Position numbers and translations under genes: made by a program
Shown: positions 34,688 through 43,434 of the stretch, one piece after another
How the letters are laid out: every line of letters starts with the position of its first letter
How positions within the stretch are numbered: position 1 is the first letter of the stretch
Notes under the pieces: generated by a model
The model's input: the letters and a program-made list of their open reading frames with translations, nothing else
Database searches by the model: none
Told to the model about the DNA's origin: nothing
Assembly: GCF_018130765.1 (NCBI RefSeq)
Contig: NZ_JAFCJZ010000016.1
Location: forward strand, 124,001-188,000
Direction of reading: 5' to 3'
Source: Bradyrhizobium iriomotense
GTDB taxonomy: Bacteria; Pseudomonadota; Alphaproteobacteria; Rhizobiales; Xanthobacteraceae
Length of the DNA stretch: 64,000 nt

Positions 34688-35509
34688 ATGGGCGTCATAT
34701 CATCCGATCCCGCCGTGAACGAAGGCCTGCTGCCGCTGGGCTCGAGCCGTGCGAACTGCTGGATGGTCGCGGAGGGGCGCGCCAGTCTCGTGCGCCAGTC
34801 GGTCCTGCCGCGACCGGCGACGGTCCAGGCTCACGGCAAGCTTGTCACGTTCGACCTCGCCCGCACCGCGCTCGTCATCGTCGATATGCAGAACGACTTC
34901 TGCCATCCCAGGGGGTGGCTTGCGCATATCGGCGTGGACGTCGCGCCGGCGCGGCGACCGATCGCGCCGTTACGGCGATTGCTGCCGCTGCTGCGCGGCT
35001 GCGAGGTGCCGATCATCTGGCTCAATTGGGGCAACCGGCCCGACCGGCTCAATCTCAGCCCGTCGCTGCTGCATGTGTACAATCCGACCGGCGCCGGCAT
35101 CGGCCTCGGCGACGCGCTGCCGGGCTCGGGCGCGAAAGTGCTGGAGCGAGGCAGCTGGTCGGCGGCGATCGTCGATGAGCTGCCGACGGAGCCGACGGAC
35201 ATTCACGTCGCCAAGTACCGGATGTCCGGCTTCCAGGATACCGAGCTCGACAGCATTCTTCGCAATCTCGGCGTGAACACCTTGATGTTTGCGGGGGTCA
35301 ACGCCGATCAGTGCGTGCTCTGCACGCTCCAGGACGCGAATTTCCGCGGCTACGATTGCCTGCTCCTGGAGGATTGCACGGCCACGACGTCACCCGACTA
35401 TTGCATGGCCGCGACCATCTACAACGTCAACCAGTGCTTCGGCTTCGTCATCGGCTCCGAAGCGATCGCGGCGGAGCTCGTGCATCGAAGGGGGGCCAAT
35501 GGTGACTGA
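34688..35509 (+). CDS. isochorismatase-like cysteine hydrolase
   Basis: A 273-residue hydrolase of the isochorismatase-like superfamily, which includes N-carbamoylsarcosine amidase, biuret hydrolase and ureidoacrylate amidohydrolase. The catalytic Asp is in VIVDMQNDF (about residue 66), the Lys in VAKYRMSGF and the Cys in GVNADQCVLCT. It carries a 55-residue N-terminal extension with no recognised domain. It starts 3 bases after the cupin stop and overlaps the next gene by 11 bases. Cleavage of an amide, carbamoyl or ureido group in the cluster's pathway is the most likely role. Confidence 0.88.
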   Translation: MGVISSDPAVNEGLLPLGSSRANCWMVAEGRASLVRQSVLPRPATVQAHGKLVTFDLARTALVIVDMQNDFCHPRGWLAHIGVDVAPARRPIAPLRRLLPLLRGCEVPIIWLNWGNRPDRLNLSPSLLHVYNPTGAGIGLGDALPGSGAKVLERGSWSAAIVDELPTEPTDIHVAKYRMSGFQDTELDSILRNLGVNTLMFAGVNADQCVLCTLQDANFRGYDCLLLEDCTATTSPDYCMAATIYNVNQCFGFVIGSEAIAAELVHRRGANGD

Positions 35510-36857
35510 TCTCGCATCTGATGCGCTGGACCGGCTGATCGCCGATCTCGGCGACATTCCGGTGGTGACCGAGCAGAAGGTCGTGCGCCGTCGCTCGCGC
35601 GACTTCTTCTGGTATAGCCCCATCCTCAATGCACAGCTCGACGGCAAGTCTGCCGACTTGATCGTGCTGCCGCGTAACGAGGACGACGTCATTCGGATTG
35701 CGTCCGTTTGCGCGCGCCATCGTGTGCCGCTGACCGTGCGCGGAGGCGGCACCGGCAATTACGGACAGGCCGTGCCGCTCGAGGGCGGCGTGCTTCTCGA
35801 CATCTCACAGCTCGAAAGTATCGAGTGGATCAAATCCGGCGTCGTTCGGGTCGGCGCGGGCGCAAAGATGAGCGCGATCGATGCCGCCGCGCAGGCTGAG
35901 GGGTGGGAGCTGCGGCTGCATCCCTCGACCAAGCGCATGGCGACGATCGGCGGTTTCGTCGCGGGCGGGTCGGGTGGCATCGGTTCCGTAACCTATGGCG
36001 GCCTGCGGGAGCCGGGCAACATTCTGGCAGCGCGGATCGTGACCCTCGAAGAGAAGCCGCGCGTGCTCGAACTGCGCGGAGATGCGGCGCAAAAGGTCAA
36101 TCGCGCCTATGGTACCACCGGCATCATCACGGCACTGGAAATGCCGCTGGCGCCTGCCTGGAACTGGATCGACGTCATCGTCGCCTTCGACGATTTCATG
36201 GAGGCCGCGGCATTCGGATACGAGGTAGCGCTGGCCGACGGGATCGTGAAAAAGGTTCTCTCGCCGGTCACCTGGCCTTTGCCTTCCTATTTCGGGGCGA
36301 TGAAGCTGCATTGCCCCGAGGGAAAGAGCGTGTTGATGGCGATGATCGCCGAGCCGTCTCTCGAGAGTTTCAGGTCGCTTCTCGGTGGCCGCGGCACGAT
36401 CACGCTGGAGACACCGACCGACGAGAGCCCGAGCCGGGTCCCGCTGTACGAATATTGCTGGAATCACACCACGCTCCAGGTTCTGAAGAGCGACCGGTCG
36501 GTGACCTATCTGCAATGCCTCTATCCGCACGATCGCGTCCTGGAAAAGGTCGCCGAGATGCGCGAGCTATTTCCGGACGAGGTCATGCTGCACCTCGAAT
36601 TCATCCGCTTCGGCGGCCGCGTCACCTGCAGCAGCCTGCCGGTCATCCGCTACACGGATGCGGATCGCCTGAACGAGATCATACGTCTGCACGAGGAGCG
36701 CGGCGTCTTCATCGCCAATCCGCACGTCTTCACGATCGAGGACGGCAGCCGCTACAAGCGTGCCGATGCGGATCAGCTCGGCTTCAAGCATGAGGTCGAT
36801 CCGCATGGCCTGCTCAATCCCGGCAAGATGCGGAGCTTCGTCAGCACGAGGGGATGA
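35499..36857 (+). CDS. FAD-binding oxidase (GlcD-like VAO fold)
   Basis: A 452-residue VAO/PCMH flavoprotein. The FAD pyrophosphate loop is VRGGGTGNYGQAVPLEGG near residue 85; here Gly-Thr replaces the Gly-His of covalent types, so the FAD is probably non-covalent as in glycolate/lactate dehydrogenases. The C terminus ends with HEVDPHGLLNPGKM. The start ATG 35499 lies inside the end of the preceding gene (11-base overlap). It likely oxidises a hydroxy-acid or alcohol intermediate of the pathway. Confidence 0.86.
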   Translation: MVTDLASDALDRLIADLGDIPVVTEQKVVRRRSRDFFWYSPILNAQLDGKSADLIVLPRNEDDVIRIASVCARHRVPLTVRGGGTGNYGQAVPLEGGVLLDISQLESIEWIKSGVVRVGAGAKMSAIDAAAQAEGWELRLHPSTKRMATIGGFVAGGSGGIGSVTYGGLREPGNILAARIVTLEEKPRVLELRGDAAQKVNRAYGTTGIITALEMPLAPAWNWIDVIVAFDDFMEAAAFGYEVALADGIVKKVLSPVTWPLPSYFGAMKLHCPEGKSVLMAMIAEPSLESFRSLLGGRGTITLETPTDESPSRVPLYEYCWNHTTLQVLKSDRSVTYLQCLYPHDRVLEKVAEMRELFPDEVMLHLEFIRFGGRVTCSSLPVIRYTDADRLNEIIRLHEERGVFIANPHVFTIEDGSRYKRADADQLGFKHEVDPHGLLNPGKMRSFVSTRG

Positions 36858-36860
36858 GCG

Positions 36861-37445
36861 ATGCGCGTCCTCTACGTGTATTGCCACCCGCTTGCCGACA
36901 GCTTTCACGCGGCCATTCGGAGCGAGGCGTTGGCCGGGCTCGCCGAGGCCGGGCATACGGTCGATCTGCTCGATCTCTATGCCGAGGGATTTGATCCCGT
37001 CCTGAGTGCGGAGCGCCGCCGCGACTATCATGATCCCGTGCGGAACCGGCGCAATAGCGAGGCTTATGTCGCGCGCCTGATGGCGGCGAATGCTCTGGTC
37101 GTGCAGTTTCCGACCTGGTCGTTCGGGCCGCCGGCGATGCTCAAGGGCTGGTTCGACCGTATGTTCGGTCCGGGCATCGCGCTCGACCTGTCCGATCCCG
37201 GCCATGCGAAGCCGATGCTGCAACACATCGAGCGCATCACGGGCATTGCAACCTATGGCCGGCCGCGATGGCAGGCGATCGGCATGGCCGATCCGCCGCG
37301 CAAGATCATCAAGCGATATTTGCCGTGGTTCACCGGCGGCAAGGCGCGCGTGCGCTATTACGCGCTCTATCACATGAATGTCGCCGCCGCGGGCAAACGC
37401 GCCCGCTTCCTTGCCAAGCTGCGGCGGGACATGGGGCGGTTCTAG
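36861..37445 (+). CDS. flavodoxin-fold NAD(P)H quinone oxidoreductase
   Basis: A 194-residue flavodoxin-fold protein of the NQO1/MdaB/KefF family. The FMN/FAD-binding N terminus VYCHPLADSFHAAI and the FPTWSFGPPAMLKGWFDRMFGPG segment are characteristic. It follows the FAD oxidase by 3 bases and is the last intact gene of the operon. It may reduce a quinone-like intermediate or supply electrons; a dedicated reductase for the nearby Rieske oxygenase is not otherwise present. Confidence 0.88.
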   Translation: MRVLYVYCHPLADSFHAAIRSEALAGLAEAGHTVDLLDLYAEGFDPVLSAERRRDYHDPVRNRRNSEAYVARLMAANALVVQFPTWSFGPPAMLKGWFDRMFGPGIALDLSDPGHAKPMLQHIERITGIATYGRPRWQAIGMADPPRKIIKRYLPWFTGGKARVRYYALYHMNVAAAGKRARFLAKLRRDMGRF

Positions 37446-37736
37446 CCGCGCCGCGCCGCCTGGCAAGGGTCGAAAGGCTACGAGAAGAATCCGGTCGTCA
37501 GCACGCCCACCGTGGTGACATTGAACTCCGAACCCATTCGACTGACGTTCGATGCCAGCAAGGCACTCTGGGGACCGCGATACGCCCACTTCGTCGATCT
37601 CTGGGTTGCCTACCGCTATTGGCAGAACAAATTCGGCCTCGATCACAATCGAAGTGCAAGCTGTCTGTTCAAGGGCACCAGCAACAACAGCTGCACGGAA
37701 GAGACGGTTTATGCCGGCGTGACCATGAAGTTCTGA
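37446..37736 (+). pseudogene. C-terminal fragment of an outer-membrane beta-barrel-like protein
   Basis: An open frame without a plausible start begins right after the stop of the preceding gene and ends in ...ETVYAGVTMKF, a C-terminal Phe after alternating residues as in outer-membrane barrel strands. It reads smoothly as protein from GYEKNPVV onward (WVAYRYWQNKFGL, a paired-Cys loop). The 5' part of the gene is missing, as if cut when the upstream operon was placed here. A perfect hairpin terminator follows 11 bases after the stop. Only the GTG at 37512 could start translation. Confidence 0.65.
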
Positions 37737-37747
37737 CGGGCTCAAGG

Positions 37748-37789
37748 CCGGGTACCGGTTGGTCACCGGTACCCGGAGCGCCTCTTTTT
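37748..37789 (+). terminator. rho-independent terminator
   Basis: A perfect 12-bp inverted repeat CCGGGTACCGGT with a 5-base loop, followed within 13 bases by CTTTTTC. It terminates rightward transcription from the barrel remnant and the cupin operon. Confidence 0.75.
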
Positions 37790-37994
37790 CGTGGCGACCT
37801 TGTGCCTCGTTTTTCGTGGCAGATTGCCCACGAAACCAGCATCGCTGCGAAGGCAATAGAGCGCCTGGAACCTTCGCTTCCTTCCGCCAAGTCCATGGTC
37901 GGTTCGGCTTAACGGGCGCCGGCCTGCAAGCCAAAGGCGCCCATGAGGTCTGCTCCATCGGAATGAGACCAACCCGCTTGCACAGCAAAGCGGC

Positions 37995-38011
37995 GTTGCC
38001 AGAAAGGCAAC
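37995..38011 (+). promoter_or_regulatory. LysR-type operator 3 (ABC importer unit)
   Basis: Perfect GTTGCC-N5-GGCAAC repeat, 120 bases upstream of the binding-protein start. The conserved block CGAATCTAAATGCTTT starts 8 bp downstream at 38020, and the following GAGG also matches the block after operator 2. Confidence 0.85.
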
Positions 38012-38130
38012 GGATTGCTCGAATCTAAATGCTTTGAGGTGACAGCCTGCCCATGCATCCTCACGCTCGGAAAGTCTCGCAGCGCATTGCTCGCCGGCCG
38101 ATGGCGGCGAGCTGCAGAAGGGCACCCAGC

Positions 38131-39126
38131 ATGGCCATGAAGAATCTGTCCCGAATGATCGCAGCCGGTCTGTTGGCGGGTGCGGCACTGGTCGCATCCC
38201 TCGCTCCGGCGCAGGCCGCCGACAAGGTCACGTTCCTGACGAACTGGTTCGCACAAGCTGAACATGGCGGCTTCTACCAGGCCAAGGCGACGGGGCTCTA
38301 CGAAAAAGCCGGGCTCGATGTCACGATCAAGATGGGCGGCCCCCAGGTGAACGGCTCGCAGCTTCTGCTCGCGGGCGATACCGATTTCATGATGGGCTAC
38401 GACATCCAGGTTCTCAAGGGCCGCGAGCAGAACCTGCCGCTCGTGACGGTCGCTTCCTCGTTCCAGTTCGACTTGCAGGGCATCATGGTCCATGACGATG
38501 TGGCGGACCTCGCCGCACTTAAGGGTCGGCCGATTCTGATTGCCGGATCGTCGCGGACGACATTCTGGCCCTGGCTGCGGACCAAATACGGCTACACCGA
38601 CGACCAGATCCGCCCCTATACCTTTAACCTGCAGCCTTTCTTCGCCGACAAGACCGTCGCGCAGCAGGCCTATCCGTCTTCCGAGCCGTATCAGGCCGAG
38701 CAGCAGCAGGAGAAAGTCAAGTTCTTCCTGCTCGCGGACGGAGGCTATCCGCCCTATGGGTCCACGATCGTCACCACCGAGAAGATGATTGCCGACAAGC
38801 CCGGTGTGGTGGAGCGCTTCGTCAAAGCCTCGCTGGAGGGCTGGTACGACTACATGAAAAATCCTGCGCCCGGAAATGAGCTGATCAAGGCCGCCAATCC
38901 CAAGATGACTGATGGCCAGCTCGCCTTTGCCCTCGACCGATTGAAAGACATGAAGGCCATCGACCGCGGCGATGCTGCAACGCTGGGCGTCGGCATCATC
39001 ACGGCCGACCGATACAGGCAAACCTATGATTTCCTGGTCGCGGGCGACCTGCTCGACTCCAAGGTGGACTGGCGGAAATCGTTCGACGACCGGTTCGTCA
39101 AGAACCTGAAGGTCGGGCTGAAATAA
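38131..39126 (+). CDS. ABC importer substrate-binding protein (THI5/NMT1-like)
   Basis: A 331-residue periplasmic binding protein of the SsuA/THI5/NMT1-like class. The signal peptide (MAMKNLSRMIAAGLLAGA to AQA) precedes the mature start ADKVTFLTNWFAQAEHGGFYQAKATG, typical for carriers of pyrimidine-like, sulfonate or other small heterocycles. I chose ATG 38131 because AAGGG lies upstream and the signal peptide begins there; a frame from 38053 adds 26 atypical residues. It heads the importer-amidohydrolase-oxygenase operon behind operator 3 and presumably binds the substrate of the whole cluster. Confidence 0.88.
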   Translation: MAMKNLSRMIAAGLLAGAALVASLAPAQAADKVTFLTNWFAQAEHGGFYQAKATGLYEKAGLDVTIKMGGPQVNGSQLLLAGDTDFMMGYDIQVLKGREQNLPLVTVASSFQFDLQGIMVHDDVADLAALKGRPILIAGSSRTTFWPWLRTKYGYTDDQIRPYTFNLQPFFADKTVAQQAYPSSEPYQAEQQQEKVKFFLLADGGYPPYGSTIVTTEKMIADKPGVVERFVKASLEGWYDYMKNPAPGNELIKAANPKMTDGQLAFALDRLKDMKAIDRGDAATLGVGIITADRYRQTYDFLVAGDLLDSKVDWRKSFDDRFVKNLKVGLK

Positions 39127-39137
39127 GGGATGCTGAC

Positions 39138-39992
39138 ATGACGGTGCTGTTGCCCGTTGAGCCGTTCGACGAGGGGGCAAGGCAGATGACGACAGCTGTT
39201 GACCGGCCGCCGGCCGTCGAGGTCCTGTCCGCCGAGAAGGTCTTTGCCAACGGTGCGCGCGGCCTGGCGCCGATCGATCTTGCCATCGCCGAGGGCGAAT
39301 TCCTGACCCTGATCGGTCCATCCGGTTGCGGCAAGAGCACGCTTCTCAAGCTGATCGCCAATCTCATCGAGCCTTCGGATGGCCGCCTGTTGTGGTGGCG
39401 CGGCGATTTCGGCCAGGTGGGACAGGAGGGCAGGCGTCTCGCATTCGTGTTCCAGGAGCCGACATTGATGCCCTGGTCCCGGGTCGAGGCCAATGTCCGC
39501 CTGCCGCTCGAGTTCGCGAACATGCCGCGGGCCACGGCGGATCCGAAAGTCGCCGATGCCATTGCGCGCGTCGGTCTGTCGGCATTCAACCGGCATTTCC
39601 CAAGGCAATTGTCCGGTGGAATGAAGATGCGCGTCTCCATCGCGCGTGCTCTGGTCACGAGCCCCAATCTCCTGTTGATGGACGAGCCGTTCGGCGCGCT
39701 CGACGAGTTCACGCGCAACAGGCTCGACGATGATCTCGTCAACCTGTCCTGGGAGCGCAAGCTGACGACGGCGTTCGTCACTCATTCGATCTACGAGGCC
39801 GTGTTCCTCTCGACGCGCATCGTCGTGATGGCTGCGAACCCCGGCCGCATCTTCCGTATCATGACCATCGATCATCCGCAGCCACGTGATCAGGCATTCC
39901 GCGATAGCCCGAAATTTGCGGCCTATTGTCGTGAATTGTCGACGTGGCTGGCCGAGGCGTCTCTGCAATCCGTCGGGGGAGGAGAAGAGTGA
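39138..39992 (+). CDS. ABC importer ATPase
   Basis: A 284-residue ABC ATPase of the SsuB/TauB type. Walker A is GPSGCGKST (about residue 60), the Q loop is in VFQEPTLMPW, the signature is QLSGGMKMRVSIARAL, Walker B is LLLMDEPFGALDE and the switch His is in VTHSIYEA. It starts 11 bases after the binding protein and its stop overlaps the permease start. It energises uptake of the cluster's substrate. Confidence 0.95.
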   Translation: MTVLLPVEPFDEGARQMTTAVDRPPAVEVLSAEKVFANGARGLAPIDLAIAEGEFLTLIGPSGCGKSTLLKLIANLIEPSDGRLLWWRGDFGQVGQEGRRLAFVFQEPTLMPWSRVEANVRLPLEFANMPRATADPKVADAIARVGLSAFNRHFPRQLSGGMKMRVSIARALVTSPNLLLMDEPFGALDEFTRNRLDDDLVNLSWERKLTTAFVTHSIYEAVFLSTRIVVMAANPGRIFRIMTIDHPQPRDQAFRDSPKFAAYCRELSTWLAEASLQSVGGGEE

Positions 39993-40789
39993 AGCCGCTG
40001 TTCGAGTCCGAAGTTTTCGTGCGGATCGCAGCCCCGCTTGCGGTCGGGGTCGTTCTGTTCGCCGTCTGGGAGATCGGGTTTCGGCTCGCCTCCGTGCCCG
40101 TCTATCTGTTTCCGAAGCCGAGCGACATCTTCACAAGCTTCGTGCAGCACGGCCCCTCGCTGTTCCGCGCGCTGCTCGTGACCTTGCGCGTGACGTTGCA
40201 GGCGTTCGTGGCGGCCGTGATTCTCGGCACGCTGATCGCCTTCGTGTTCGTGCAGAGCCGGGCGATCGAGATCAGCCTGTTTCCTTACGCTGTGCTTCTT
40301 CAGGTGACGCCGGTGGTCGCGATCGCGCCGCTCATCATCATCCTGGTGAAGAACACGCAGTTGTCGCTGACCATCTGCGCCACGCTGGTGGCGCTGTTTC
40401 CGATCATCTCGAACACGACGCTTGGCCTGCGCAGCGTCGACCCCGGACTTGCGAGCTTCTTTCGGATGAATCGCGCCAGCCGATTCAAGACGCTGGTCAA
40501 GCTGCGCATTCCCGGCGCTTTGCCTTATTTCTTCGGCGGTCTGCGGATATCGAGCGGCCTCGCGCTGATCGGCGCCGTTGTCGCTGAGTTCGTGGCGGGC
40601 ACGGGCGGTCGTTCATCGGGGCTCGCTTACGAAATCCTGGATGCGGGGTTCTCCCTCGATATTCCCCGCATGTTTGCGGCGCTGTTCCTGATCACGTTGA
40701 CCGGAGTGTTGCTGTTCGCCGCCATGGTCGCGGTGTCCCAACTGGCTCTGTCGAACTGGCATGACAGCGAGACCCGGGCCGAGACATGA
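39989..40789 (+). CDS. ABC importer permease
   Basis: A 266-residue inner-membrane permease of the SsuC/ThiX type with about six membrane segments. The EAA-like loop is in SFFRMNRASRFKTLVKLRIPGALPYFFGGLR. It starts with GTG at 39989 preceded by GGGGGAGGAGAAGA, overlapping the ATPase stop (GTGA), and its own stop overlaps the amidohydrolase start (ATGA). That coupling ties transport and the first hydrolytic step together. Confidence 0.93.
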   Translation: MKPLFESEVFVRIAAPLAVGVVLFAVWEIGFRLASVPVYLFPKPSDIFTSFVQHGPSLFRALLVTLRVTLQAFVAAVILGTLIAFVFVQSRAIEISLFPYAVLLQVTPVVAIAPLIIILVKNTQLSLTICATLVALFPIISNTTLGLRSVDPGLASFFRMNRASRFKTLVKLRIPGALPYFFGGLRISSGLALIGAVVAEFVAGTGGRSSGLAYEILDAGFSLDIPRMFAALFLITLTGVLLFAAMVAVSQLALSNWHDSETRAET

Positions 40790-42147
40790 CGGCGCTTCTG
40801 ATCGACAATGCCGCAGGCATATTCACCGGCCTGCCGGGCGCCGCGATGCGCACCACGGGCCAGATCCGGATACGTGACGGTGTGATCGCGGCAATCGGCG
40901 CCCTCGCGCCGGAACCGGGCGAGATCCGGCTCGATGCGCGGGGCGGCGTGATCTATCCGGGTCTGGTCTCGACGCATCATCACCTGTTCCAGAGCGTGCT
41001 GAAAGGGGTGGGCTCCGGGATCGACCTGCCGCTGGCCGGCTGGCTGCGCGCGGTGCCTTATCGGTTCTGGTCGAAATTCGACGAGGAGGCGCTCGCGGTC
41101 GCGGCTCGCATCGGGCTTTCGGAATTGCTGCTCTCGGGGACGACGACGGTCGCAGACCATCACTATCTCTTCAGCGACACCTTCCGGTTCGATCCGGCAC
41201 AAGTCATCTTCGACGTCGCGCGAACCCTCGGTCTTCGTCTGGTGTTTTGCCGCGGCGGGGGCACCACGGCGCGCCACGTCGATACCGACAGGTTCGCAGC
41301 GATGCCGGTCGAAAGCCTCGATCGCATGCTCCAGTCGGTTGAGGCGTGCGCGCAACGCTTCCACGATGCCTCGCCGAATAGCCTGTCGCGGGTTGCGCTG
41401 GCGCCGACCACGCCGACATGGTCCCTCGATCCGGGCGAGCTGCGCGAGGTGATTGCAGCGGCACGGCGCATGGGAGTCCGGCTGCACAGCCATCTGTCGG
41501 AGACCGCCGACTATGTCGAGTTCTGCCTGTCCGTCCATGGCAAACGTCCGGTGCATTGGCTGGCGGATCACGATTGGCTCGGCCAGGACGTCTGGTTCGC
41601 GCATCTGGTGCATCTCGACGAGGAAGAGGTGCGGATTCTCGCGAGCACCGGCACCGGCATGGCCCATTGTCCTCAGTCCAACTGCCGCCTCGGCTCGGGC
41701 GTGGCGCCCGCCGATGTGATGGCGCGCCTCGGCGGAGCCGTCTCGCTCGGCGTCGACGGCGCCGCTTCCAACGAGGCGGCTGACATGCTCTGCGAGATGC
41801 ATAGCGCCTGGCATACGCACCGCGCGGTCAAAGGCGCAGGCGCCGTGACCGCCGAGGACGTCGTGCATTGGGCAACCGCCGGCGGCGCCCGTGTGCTCGG
41901 CATGCCCCATGTCGGCACGCTCGCGCCCGGGCAACAGGCGGACATCGCCATCTTCAATCTCGACGAACCCCGGCATTTCGGCATGCACGATCCTTTGATC
42001 GCGCCGGTGACCTGCGGCGGTTCGGCAAAGCTTCGCTATCTCCTGATCGGCGGCCGGATCGTCGTCGAGGACGGAGCCATTCCGGGGCTCGATCTGCAAA
42101 AACTCAAGGCCGATGCCGCGCGGGCCGTTACACGCCTCGCCGCCTAG
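40786..42147 (+). CDS. TRZ/ATZ-family amidohydrolase (8-oxoguanine deaminase-like)
   Basis: A 453-residue metal-dependent amidohydrolase of the TRZ/ATZ/guanine-deaminase group. Metal ligands are visible as H-x-H in VSTHHHLFQ (about residue 66), the His in LHSHLSE, the His in MAHCPQSN region and the Asp in LGVDGAASNE. Members deaminate or dechlorinate aromatic N-heterocycles such as purines, 8-oxoguanine and s-triazines. The gene overlaps the permease gene and precedes the Rieske gene by 17 bases. Its substrate is probably the imported compound or its oxidised product. Confidence 0.9.
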   Translation: MTALLIDNAAGIFTGLPGAAMRTTGQIRIRDGVIAAIGALAPEPGEIRLDARGGVIYPGLVSTHHHLFQSVLKGVGSGIDLPLAGWLRAVPYRFWSKFDEEALAVAARIGLSELLLSGTTTVADHHYLFSDTFRFDPAQVIFDVARTLGLRLVFCRGGGTTARHVDTDRFAAMPVESLDRMLQSVEACAQRFHDASPNSLSRVALAPTTPTWSLDPGELREVIAAARRMGVRLHSHLSETADYVEFCLSVHGKRPVHWLADHDWLGQDVWFAHLVHLDEEEVRILASTGTGMAHCPQSNCRLGSGVAPADVMARLGGAVSLGVDGAASNEAADMLCEMHSAWHTHRAVKGAGAVTAEDVVHWATAGGARVLGMPHVGTLAPGQQADIAIFNLDEPRHFGMHDPLIAPVTCGGSAKLRYLLIGGRIVVEDGAIPGLDLQKLKADAARAVTRLAA

Positions 42148-42164
42148 GACACGAGAGGAAGATC

Positions 42165-43190
42165 ATGTTGAGCACCAAACAGCCCGTGTTGCGCCGGTTC
42201 TGGTATGCGTTGATGCCTGTCGACCATCTCAAGGATGGGCCGAAACCTTTCACGTTGCTCGGCGAGCCGATCGTCCTTTTCCTCGACGCCAACGGCGAGC
42301 CCGCCGCGCTCGAAGATCGGTGCTGCCATCGCACCGCGAAGCTGTCGAAGGGCTGGTGCAACAACGGCAACATCGTCTGCGGCTATCATGGCTGGGAATA
42401 CGATCGCGACGGCAAGCTGGTGATGATCCCGCAATTCCCGTTCGAGCAGCCAGTACCCGAGGCCAAGGCGCGCTCCTTCCGCGCCAAGGCTCGCTACGGC
42501 TATGTCTGGATTGCGCTCGACGAGCCTTTGGCCGACATCCCCGAAATTCCCGAGGACGGCATGCCCGGCTATCGCCGCATCAACCAGTTCTACGACAAAT
42601 GGGACACGGCGGCGCTACGGCTGATGGAAAACTCCTTCGACAATGCCCACTTCGCCTTCGTCCACAAAGGCACCTTTGGCGACATCAATCAGCCAAAGCC
42701 GGAGAAGTACGAGATCGTCGAGACCGAAGCCGGTTTCGACGCCGAGACCATCATCACGGTGCGAAATCCGCCCAATGCTCACCGGATCACCGGGACGAAA
42801 GAGCCGATGACCAGGCGGCATCAGCGCAACAAATGGTTCATGCCGTTCTGCCGGCGTCTCGACATGGAATATCCGTCCGGCATTCGGCACATCATCTTCA
42901 ATTGTGCGACGCCGATCTCTGACGACCAGATCCAGGTCATCCAGCTGCTGTTCCGCAATGACAGTGAGGCGGATTGCTCGACGCAGGAGCTGATTGATTG
43001 GGACGCCGCGATCATTGCCGAAGATCGCGACATGCTGGAATCGACGGATCCGGACGCCATCGTCGATATGGGCCGCAAGATCGAGATGCACATGCCATCC
43101 GACCGTCCCGGAATGATCATGCGCAAGCGCCTGCTCGACCTCCTACGGCGGCATGGCGAGGAGGAGCGGCCGCGGGAGCATCAGGCGTAG
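42165..43190 (+). CDS. Rieske non-haem iron oxygenase
   Basis: A 341-residue oxygenase subunit. The Rieske cluster ligands are Cys53 and His55 (DRCCHR) with Cys72 and His75 (CGYHGWEYD). The mononuclear iron site is in MENSFDNAHFAFVH, where Asp and two His are spaced as in the vanillate demethylase/carbazole-type alpha subunits. ATG 42165 follows AGAGGAAG. No ferredoxin or reductase gene adjoins it, so electrons must come from elsewhere. Hydroxylation or N/O-demethylation of the imported heterocycle is the likely reaction. It is the last gene of this operon. Confidence 0.93.
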   Translation: MLSTKQPVLRRFWYALMPVDHLKDGPKPFTLLGEPIVLFLDANGEPAALEDRCCHRTAKLSKGWCNNGNIVCGYHGWEYDRDGKLVMIPQFPFEQPVPEAKARSFRAKARYGYVWIALDEPLADIPEIPEDGMPGYRRINQFYDKWDTAALRLMENSFDNAHFAFVHKGTFGDINQPKPEKYEIVETEAGFDAETIITVRNPPNAHRITGTKEPMTRRHQRNKWFMPFCRRLDMEYPSGIRHIIFNCATPISDDQIQVIQLLFRNDSEADCSTQELIDWDAAIIAEDRDMLESTDPDAIVDMGRKIEMHMPSDRPGMIMRKRLLDLLRRHGEEERPREHQA

Positions 43191-43434
43191 GCCTCATCCT
43201 GAATGCGCGCGAGCTTTCTAAGATGGAGCGGGCGGTCGGGAATGGTGTTGTTTGGCGTGAAGCGGCCATATTTTGTCACCCTTGATCTTCTTGGCCACAA
43301 CTAGCTCAAACTTCCCCATGATGGATTGGAGCGAAAGTTCGAGGTTTTCAATGGGTTAGAGCGCGGCGTGTGCACCGAGAGATCAAGGAAAATTTCATTA
43401 TCTGCATCTGCAGCGGGCCGAAGCCCGGCGGCGA

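Larger units (their letters stand above)
37737..38130. other. spacer with terminator and LysR-type operator 3
   Basis: About 390 bases without a supported gene between the barrel remnant and the ABC importer genes. It holds the hairpin at 37748-37776 and the operator with its downstream block at 37995-38039. The frame from 38053 to 38130 is open but reads as an unlikely N-terminal extension of the binding protein. Confidence 0.5.
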
